Positions 1 to 9,500 of a stretch of 10,577 nt of DNA are shown here, in pieces (within the stretch, counting starts at the first letter, position 1; each line of letters opens with the position of its first letter). This DNA comes from GCA-002727735 sp038134525. Its GTDB lineage: Bacteria > Bacteroidota > Bacteroidia > Flavobacteriales_D > Parvicellaceae. The DNA lies in NCBI GenBank assembly GCA_038134525.1, contig JAYPVI010000030.1, positions 1-10,577 on the forward strand, given 5' to 3'. Below the pieces are notes generated by a model. It worked only from the letters and a program-made list of their open reading frames with translations. It was not told the DNA's origin and made no database searches. The position numbers and the translations under genes are program-made.

Positions 1-1
1 G

Positions 2-583
2 GGTAGCATTTTGCACTAGAGTGCCCCCACAACCGGATCCATCTCGAATGATTCCTCTATAAATTCCGGCTTGAAGATTTTCAATTTTTTCAAGACCTGC
101 TAAGCCAGGGACTTCTAACCAACGCGATTCTTGATGCGGCACTACAGTTGAAAGTGTTAAATTAACAGCCGTGTTGGAGGTGGTTATACTACTTATTTCA
201 TCAATTATTTCTCCTGTGACCACAACTTGTGAGCCGTTTAATCTAGCTTCATAATTAGGTGTTTGGTTGATAGCAATAGCCAGGTTTGATGAAAGGTCTT
301 GAATTGATGTTATTGAAGCTGTTCCACTGGCATCAAAAGTAGTTCCATCAATTATTAACCCAATGAGTGAACCATCAACTCCTGATGCACTTCCATTTAA
401 TGATATAGTGAATTTATACAAATCAATGTTAGTTCGTCTTTGCCATAATGGATATCCTGAGATTTCACCGTCACCTTTGTCAAAACTAATAATTTGAATA
501 CTTCCTCCAGAGGAATCATCAAAGGATGATGAAGAGCAATCCGATGAAGGAATTACTATTGCTGTTGCTGCAAGATTTTCTGC
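2..583 (-). other. SprB repeat 7, interrupted by module H (runs off window)
   Basis: Residues 3332-3525. SSDCSSSSFDDSSGGSIQII and GYPLWQRR form the front. IENLQAGIYRGIIRDGSGC, the canonical SprB end, appears only after the insert. Ser-rich SSDCSSSSF replaces the usual CxGxxD. The chain continues beyond the window edge. Confidence 0.75.
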
Positions 584-3500
584 AGCTTCTTCTTCTAATA
601 CAATTTCAATAGTTGTTGGGCTGCAAATATTTGAAAGTGCATCAGAAATTGTAATATAATAAGTGCCTGAATCTGGTAAATTTTCTATTTGATAGGTTGT
701 AGCAGTAGCATCCACAGAATCATTTTTTCTATATCCATCTGGACCGCTCACAAAAACTTGAAAACTTGTTGTAGTTGAATTAGTTGCACCCCCAGTTATA
801 CCCAACCTAATAGATCCTGTACCCCCAGAACAAGGAATACCTATAACTTCATCCTCCGTAAGTTCAAGCCTTGTTCCAGATGGCTCTGTAATTATAACTT
901 CAACAACTTCTGTTTTATTTGTAGGGTTACAGGCTTGGGAAGAAGAATCTCCAACAACGAGTTTATAGGTACCAGCTTCTAAGTTTTTAATAGTCATAAC
1001 TTTAGAAGTAACGGCTGTATTTGGTATGCCTCCATTTAAACTATATTTATAAGGAGCAATACCACCTGTAACCTCAAATGTAATAGTACCATTATTTCCC
1101 TCAAGACAAGTAACATTTGTAGAACTAGTGGCTATAAATTCAACAGGAGTAGGACCTGTAATTGTAAACGTTTCATCTGATGCTGCGCAACCATCGGCAA
1201 TTTCTCCATCGTAAACATAAACTGTATAATTACCTGTAGAGCTAAGTCCAGCCGGAATCTCATCATCTGGAATTAAAATAGGACTATCGTTGTTTAACTC
1301 AATCGTATTAGAGGAATTGGCAGGCGTAAATTCCCATTCATACGAATAGTTAATTCCGTCTCCACCCGTAACATTTACAGCTAATCTTCCTTCTCTACCG
1401 TCTACACAATCATTAATTGTAATAATAGGGTCAGCGGGAACCACATTTAAAGTATCAGATTCTGTAATTTCAATAAGTCCAACAGTCGTTGCAGTACAAC
1501 CCAATACTTTATCAGTAACAGTTAGAGTGTATTGCCCAGGAGCAGCACCCACTACATCCTCTAAATTATAACTGTCTGTTCCATTTGTCCACTCATATGA
1601 GAAAGAGCCTGAACCTCCATCAATCGCATTATTTTCAACAGTGAGTGTTCCTCCCTCACCAGCACATTCTTCATCAGTACTAGTTAGTAATAATTCATTT
1701 ATTGATAATTCTTCACTTATAGGACCAATAATCTGAGTTGTTCTCTGTGCACAAGAATTATCTGTAACAACAAGCTGATAGGTTTCACCTTCTGCCAATC
1801 CGTTAAAATTAACAACATAAGAATTAGAGGCTGTAGCGGCATTAAAAGTTGCAAAATCAAAACTTATGGTGTAACTATTATCGACTGCTCTTGAGAAGAG
1901 TTCTGCTCTTAGCGTTACTCCTACTTGATTTAATTGCGTAGGTGTAAAGTAAGCATCAATAGGGATAGAAATATTACCATCGCAAGTCTCCGAAACAGTA
2001 CCAATAGTTGTAGATGGTTCTTCAATAGTAAACTCCTGGGTGGTTGGGGAAGAAACACATCCATTCACAGATACAGCTAATTTGTATATTCCAGCCTCTA
2101 GATTTTCTATGGAGGGTCCTGAACCTATTAGAACATTATTTTCATTGTACCAGTCATATGAATAATTTAACACCTCATTAGCAACTCTATTATCTATAAG
2201 TGTTGTAACGGTGTTAGTTAAACTAATAACTGTCACAGAAGTAGTTGTAAAACCTACGCCTGCTGTATCTGCTTTAAGAAGTAATTCTGGAGGAGTGGTA
2301 GTAGAGATAACAGAGGCATTTACATTTACATTTACAGAATTCACACCACTATTTACTTGTAAAGCTAAAGCCTCCAAAACAGTCACAGTTGATTGTCCTG
2401 CACCTACTGTTGCTTCAAAGTCAAAACCGTCTATTTGGATTTTAATAACATCCCCCGCAGTAAGCGAACTGGTTGCCGAAACCGTAACCGCATCAATTTG
2501 TTGTGCAGCAAGCTGTCCACCTGTAATTCGTTTAATAAATTCATTTTCAGGAGTAGTTGGAATAATAATAGAGCCATCTGATCCACCTTCACATGTGACG
2601 TCAGTCACATCATTCGCTTGAATAAAATCTTTATTTACCGAAGGATTTGGAGCTACTTGAATATTACCAGTAAAAGATACAGGTGTTACACAACTTCCTG
2701 GTCGGTAAATTGTTATTTGATAAGGATAATTTGTAAGCTTTGTCTCATTTTCATTCACTACCCCTGCCATCGTCCAAACGGTATTTGTACCATTGGGAGT
2801 AACATTTACGTTTTCTAATTCATTTGCTGTAGTCCAGGTCAACGAAACTTGAGCTGCTTGTTCTCCACCTATTACTGTAAATACAATATCTTGGATAGAA
2901 TCATTATTACATAAAGCAGCCGCTCCTGTTTGATTTACTGTTCCTAATGTATTAATTGTGTAGTCTAATTCCGGAATTACTGTAATCACTCCTGATACGG
3001 TAGCTACATCACATGCATTTCCAATTGTTGTAATCGTATATGTATATGATGTTGTTTGTGTTATACCACCAGGTACATTTACAGTACCTGAAATTGTAAG
3101 GGTATTACTGGTATTAAAAATATTTAGACCTATTGCCCCTCCTGTCCATGAAATATTGTAGGTCGTTGCACCTCCGCTAAAAGTATATAAAATTGGAGTA
3201 ATGGCTTCACCAACATTACATATTTCTTGACTTGCTTGACCACTGGTAAGGTTTATATAATGTAAAGGATTTACTGTGATTGAACCAGTAATTGTAGCTT
3301 CATTACATCCGTCTGAACCTAATGTAGTAATCGTATAAGGGTAAACTGTGGTTGTTGTTACGCCTGTAGCTAAGGTTCCTTGTAATGTAAAAGTAGAAGT
3401 TCCTAAAATAATATTTGCTGGCTGGTTGAAATTGATACCATTGGGTTTACCATTTGCTCCCGTCCAGGAAACCGTATAACCGTGAGCAGATCCACTCAAT

Positions 3501-6500
3501 ACAAACGTAGGACTACTTACTGATGCACCATCACAGAATTCTAAGTTTAAATCAGCAAGTTGAGTTACCTCAATATAATCTGAAGGATTAATTGTAAGTT
3601 GGGTTGAGGTAGTTACAGTAGAGGCTCGATTTGAAGTCGTTTCTAATGTCAAAGTATATGTTGTTGTATCAGTTATAGCTAGGGTTGGTGTGCCTGAAAT
3701 GGAGAGTACTCCCGAAACTTCTGTAGCATCCGTTACTCTAATTTTTGCTGTATCGTAATGTGCTATTGTTTCGGGCTGATTACCTATGTTAATTCTGACC
3801 CAAAAGACATAATTAAAATCAATTGATTCAATGAGAATGGTAGTTCCACTTGCTGTGGCCGTAACTTTAGGATCTGTAGTGATGATCGCTGCAAGCGAAT
3901 TCGCTATTTGGGTTGGTGTTTGAGTGCCAGCTACATCTTTATATACATGTGATCTGTAGGTGCCATCCTCTTCAACAATTTCAATGGAATAAAATTCATT
4001 AGCTTGTGTAGAACTTTGAACAATAGTTAATTCAATTGAAGGAGTGGTATTATAAGTGACAACGGTATTTAACCCCAGCGTATTTAATGTATTGGTTGAA
4101 GTAATTGTCAGTTCTGGTATCCCTGTAAATTCATAACGTAAATTTATAAAGGTGCCATCACAATAGCTTAAATTATCTCCTTGTAAAGGGTTTAATAAAA
4201 CTGCTGGATCATTAGGATAGATCACAACGGTCCCTGTGACCACATCAGCTATAGTTCCAGGTCCTACGGTTGTAATTGTATAATAATAAACCTTAGTTGT
4301 TGATATTCCCGCACTAATATTTCCAGATAAAGTTACTGTTGTAGTTCCAATATTTCCAGGTGCTGGAACAAAAGAAAGATTTGGAGGGCTTCCCTCTGAC
4401 CAACTCACATTGTAGTCAGTTGCTGCACCTGCTAACACAAACACTGGTGAGGCCACGCCTGTAGTATTGTCAAAAAATTCCAACTTATTATCTGGAGGAG
4501 ATATAGGAATTATAATTTCAGCTGGATTGACTCTAATAATAGTTGTAGTAGTTACTGTATTACAACGGTTACTGTTTGTGCTAAGTTCTAATGAATATGT
4601 AGTTGTACTTGAAATATTTAAAGTAGGTGTACCTGTAATAGAAACAAAACCTTGAACAGGAACACCCCCAGTAATCCTCATTTTAGTTTCGTTTAAATGG
4701 GCTACACTCTCATCGGTATCACCATTATTGATTCTAATCCAGAAGACAAAATCATCATTTATGGCTTCAATTTGAATAACTGATCCGCTTGCTGTGGCTG
4801 ATAACTTGGGATCACCATCTAATTCTATTGCCAAGGCTGATGCTATTTGAGTTGGTGTCTCACTTCCAGTTAAACTTTCAAAATTAATAGTTCTATATCC
4901 ACGGTCTTCCTCAACAATTTCAACTTGAAAAACTTCACCTATTGTTGTAGCAGATGAAACAATTGTAAGTTCAACACTAGGTGTTGAAGTATAAGTAATC
5001 GAACTTCTTAAATTTAAATCTGCAATTGTCTGGGTTGTAGTAACAGTTAATTCAGGAACACCAATAAAATCATATCTTAAATTTATATATGTATAATCAT
5101 CAATTGTATAAGTGCCCCCTTGTTTAGGATTTAATCGATCTGATGCAGTATTGGGATGGACTACTATTGTTCCATTTAATGTATCAGTGGCGCATCCTGT
5201 TCCGTTTATGTCCTCTGTAGTAATTGTATAATAAAATACTGTAGTGGTTGTTACACCAGTATTTAAAGTCCCTGTTAAGGTAAATGTAGTCGTTCCAATA
5301 TTTAAAGCCTCAGCAGCATCAAAGTCTATTCCATTCGGCCTTGAAGGAATCCAATTTACACTGTACCCTGTAGCTGAACCACTTAAAACAAATGTTGGAC
5401 TATTAACATTACTACCATCACAATATTCAAGAGCTAAATCTGAATCAGCTGTGGGCTCTATGATTTCAGAAGGACTAATGGTTAATACTGTTGTAGAGGT
5501 TACGGTATCACATCGGTTATTGGATGAACTAATTTCCAGTGAATAGGAAGTTGTATTCGAAATATTCAATGTAATAGTACCTGTTAAACTATAGGTTCCT
5601 AAGGTAGGAGTTGCATTTGAAATTCGTAGTTTTGCATCATTATAGTGATCAATAGTTCCTGCTACACCAGCTCTATTTATTCTGACCCAGAATACATAAT
5701 TCTTATTATTAGCAATAATGTTAATTGCAGTTCCACTTGCTGAAGCTGAAACTTGAGGATCTGCATCTATTTCTATTGCCAGCTCTGATGCAATTTGAGT
5801 TGGTGTTTCTGAACCCGTAACACTAACAAAACGATAGGATCTAGCAATACCAGATTCAAACACTATTTCTACTTGAAAAACTTCTCCTAAAGAAGTTGCG
5901 GTAGCAACCGAGGTTAATTCTACACTTGGCGTATTGGTATAGGAGTAAGAGCCTCTTAAACCAAGCATAGCCAAAGTAGCTGTTGAAGTAATTGTTAGAT
6001 TTGGAATGCCTTCAAACTCATAATTCAAATCTACATAATCACCATTACAATAAGATAAATTAAGTCCTTGCTGAGGATCAAGAAAATCAGTACGAGTATT
6101 AGGATGAACAATTAGTGTTCCAGTTACTGTATCTGTATCACAAAGAGTTCCCGTGGTTGTTAATGTATAATAATAAACTGTTGTTGTAGTGATACCAGTA
6201 TTTATTGTACCAGAAAGTGAGAAACTTGTAGTGGCACCAAAAACATCACCTGGTTCAGGACTAAATACCACTCCATTAGGTTCACTTGGATACCATACTG
6301 GATTCTTGTAATCTCTAGCTCCTCCACTTAAAGTGAAAATAATCTCATCCAATGATGATCCATCACAAATCTCTTGGATTAAAAGTGTAGGGGTTGTGGT
6401 AGTGATAATATGATTTGGGTTATAAAAAATTTGCAACTCACCCACTTCGCTTGTACATGAAGCACTTGAAGATATTGTATAAAGCTCAAAACGATGATCT

Positions 6501-9500
6501 TGAGAAACCCCATCAGGCCCTAAACCAAAATAGGATCCACTAGCGGTAGAAAGTGTTTCTGAAATTGAACCGCTAACTTCAACTGTTCCAGTTTTAATTG
6601 AAATATTAGGTTGAGTCAAACTGTATCTTCCAAGCCTAGGAGAATTAGTTGCTATATTAAAACGTACTCCAGGATCCGCTCCTATAATTTCAATGGTAGA
6701 AGATGTTGTAAAAATAGTTACGGTCGCAGAGCCTACTCTAGGAGAAGTTTCAATTAAATCAACTAATTCATTGGATATTTGGCTTAAAGAAGCCGAAGTA
6801 CTTACAGTTAAAGAGTAATCTATATAATCAATTGAGATAATATATTTTAGCGCAGTATTATCTATTGTTCCAAATCTCCTGTTTATATTGAAAGTAGCAG
6901 ATTGTACATCTGCAGTAAAAGTTGCACTTAATCCATCGGGTAAGTCTGAATCATCAATTCCAATAACAGAATAGCCATTAACACTAAAGGTAACAGGTGT
7001 TATAGCCTCTCCTTGACAAACAGTTTCATTTGTAGCAGTAGAAGTTCTAGTGAGTAATGGATCATCAGGAATTCTGACAGTGAAATTTCGAATTCCACTC
7101 GAACAACTTTGTGTTTCTGCAGTTATCCATGCTGTTCCTGAGAATCCATTTCTCCAAACAACTTGTAGGGCATCTCTACCCAAAATAGTAGTTGTAGATG
7201 TTGCTGACACAGCTCCAGCGGGTTGAATACTCCAATCAACATCCAAGTCAGATGTAAAAGTAGAGGTTACAGCTCCTGTGGCGGGGATAGGACAAAGAGG
7301 TAAGTTAGAAGCAAATATGTTTGGCAGGGCTTCAAGTGGGTTAATCGTTATTGTTCTACAAACCCATCCATTTTCATCGTCGAAACCGTCTCCATCACTA
7401 TCTGTGCCGTCGTCACAAGAAATAGCTCTTACACAAACATCAAATTGTCCATAAAAACCTTGTGTCCATTTTACAATACCGTAATCCGGATCTATACCTC
7501 CATTCCATTGATATTCAGTTCCAGGAAAATTCTCCCCAGAAGTTGAGGGATCAATATTGTCTATTTTCCATTCTAAATAACCATAAGTATAGGAGCTTGT
7601 AGCTGTTGGTGCGGAATAAAAAATAGTTTCCCAACTTTGTGTAGTTGTAAGTTCACATGTAGGTATTGCATTATAAGCTGTCCCTTCACAAACGTCAATA
7701 GTATTATATACAAAAGGTTCTCTTAAAGTGGGTAATGGAGAAACAGGATTGTTTTCATCAACTACAAAAAGTTCAACTTCATACCAATCACTAAATACTC
7801 CAGTACATTCAACAGACTCAGCCCGAACTCTTAGTGTTGCTGTTACTCCTCCTGTTGTACCTGTTGTTGTACCAAAATCTGGATTAAAAATAACTTGTAT
7901 AGCATTATTTTTTAAAGGATATTGATATATAGGAGATTCTAGTAAAAATTCTGCGTTATTAGGATTTGTAATAGAAAGTCTAAAATATCCTGGAACACCA
8001 GCAGTATCTGCTCTAAATTCAAGTGTTTCAGCTGTTCCGTCTCCATCTCTGTCTGCTTGAAAGACATCTATGTAGTCCAAACCACTAAATCTCGTATCTA
8101 AGGCATCAATAAGATCATCATAATCAATAGCAGTAGTTGTATATTCTAAGGTATCTGTATTTCCATCAGGACCAGTTATAGTAATTTTAAATATTTCACC
8201 TGCTGTAAATGTTGTTGAACCGCTAATATTATTCACGTTTACATCTGCAATCATTTTAGTATTTCCATCATTTTTAAATGTCAATGATGAAATAGCAGCC
8301 GGGGGAATAACTTCCCAATCAAAATTAACATCTCTTAAACTTGAACCATTAGAATAACAAGCAGCAAACTCATAAGTTAAAGAAGGATCAGTTGGTGGAA
8401 CACCTAATTCATCTTGACAAATTGTATTATTTACCCAAGTACCATCAGCATGTTGAAATATTTGGAATCTTTGTTCTAGGGCCCGACCTGCTTGGGCAAC
8501 ATTTCTGTAGATTAAATCAGGAGTGTCAGGCCCATTTACTGTTTCAATTCTATAGGTAGCTTCAACTTCATCTCTACAAGCGCCTTGAGTTTGCATTCTA
8601 ACAACCAAACTCTCATTTTCTGCTAATGTTGGGGTACCTGAAATAGTAAATTGCGTTGTATTACTTACAAACCAGCTACGAGAAGTATTAGAATATGTTG
8701 CTGTACCTGGACCAACAACTGTTACTTCAAAAGCGGGTGAAGCAATTCCTGAAATCTTAACATAATCCACAGAGCCTCCAAATTCAAAAGTTACAGGTGC
8801 CATTGCCTCTCCAACACAAATTATTTGAGAATCAAAAGGTGCTGTAATTTGGGTAATGGTAGGGGCTTCATACACATTAACTGTTATAACATTAGAATAA
8901 GTTGAACAGAAATCTTCAGATGTATCTCTATTTGCAACTATTCCTTCAAGAAACAAAGTTGTGCTAACTCCATTAGTTGACCTTACAAGAGAAACATTAT
9001 TTGAATATTCATTAATAAGGATTACATTCTCATTAGCATAATAAGTCGCGTTATAACCTGGTATGTCAGATGTTATTGATGCTGTTAAAGCTTGGCCAAT
9101 TAAATCAGTTGTACTTACAGAAGCAGATGTGGTAACCCTTACATTGTTTCCGTCAATATAAAGATCGTAAATTTCACCATAAGATATAGGATCTCCAGTT
9201 TCTCTTAAACCTATAGACAAAGTAGGAGATACTGCTGAAGGTGTTGGACTACCAGATGTAATTTTCACTCGATAATAAGTGGTTTGGGTTGGGGTATTTG
9301 ATTCACCAAAAGTTAAATTTTCGTTACTGGTCGAAGAAGGGACTGTAGACCATGTAAATTGATCTGTTGAACTTTGCCAGGTATAAGTTACTACTCCAGC
9401 TACTGGACCATTAGGTATTAAGTAAGCATTTCTTAAAACTAAATCATCGGGGTTTTCTTGACCCTCACAGATATAGTAGTTTAAGGGCGCAACATTTTTA

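Larger units (their letters stand above)
2015..2638 (-). other. SprB repeat 1, interrupted by module G
   Basis: Residues 2647-2854. The opening VTCEGGSDGSIIIPTT is the canonical CxGxxDGSIxI start of a SprB repeat. The rest, LNYSYDWYNENN then IENLEAGIYKLAVSVNGC, appears about 125 residues later than expected. Module G fills the gap. The two host cysteines lie on opposite sides of it. Confidence 0.8.
3254..6403 (-). repeat. Tandem two-domain supermodule array, about 944 bp period
   Basis: Three full units and a final half unit. Each unit has a short PKD-like domain (opening YCDG, then TTTVYYYTITT) and a long PKD-like domain split by an inserted module (opening LxYCDG...NLRYEF, closing SNRCxTV...NP). 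The opening YCDG position, first base, falls at 6367, 5422, 4474 (here Phe) and 3535. This gives periods of 945, 948 and 939 bp (315, 316 and 313 codons). All steps are multiples of three, so unit gain or loss keeps the frame. Confidence 0.88.
7757..8536 (-). other. Unrecognised large domain (g) containing inserted module B
   Basis: Residues 681-940. I do not recognise the opening portion, which includes RNVAQAGRALEQRFQIF and TICQDELG. An Ig- or PKD-like body follows: YEFAACYSNG, NFDWEVIPPAAI, the inserted module, then GGVTATLRVRAESVECTG and WYEVELFV. The VxWEVxPxxA strand is typical of Bacteroidota Ig/PKD domains. The opening 45 or so residues may be a linker or the remains of another domain. 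Confidence 0.45.

Noticed and set aside
2211..2621. 136-codon ATG-started open frame on the plus strand, with a 66-codon one at 2618-2818
   Set aside because: Antisense shadow of the minus-strand gene (module G and the SprB repeat 1 front). The translated product is low-complexity Val/Thr/Ser and matches no domain, and no ribosome binding site or gene spacing supports it.
5244..5546. 100-codon plus-strand open frame
   Set aside because: Lies opposite supermodule unit 2 and the end of unit 1. Stop-free because the Thr/Ser/Asn-rich sense codons give few antisense stops.
3254..6403. Possible CRISPR array or insertion-sequence repeats because of the regular spacing
   Set aside because: The period is about 944 bp, coding, in frame and protein-domain sized. 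No short direct repeats with unique spacers, inverted repeats or transposase are seen.
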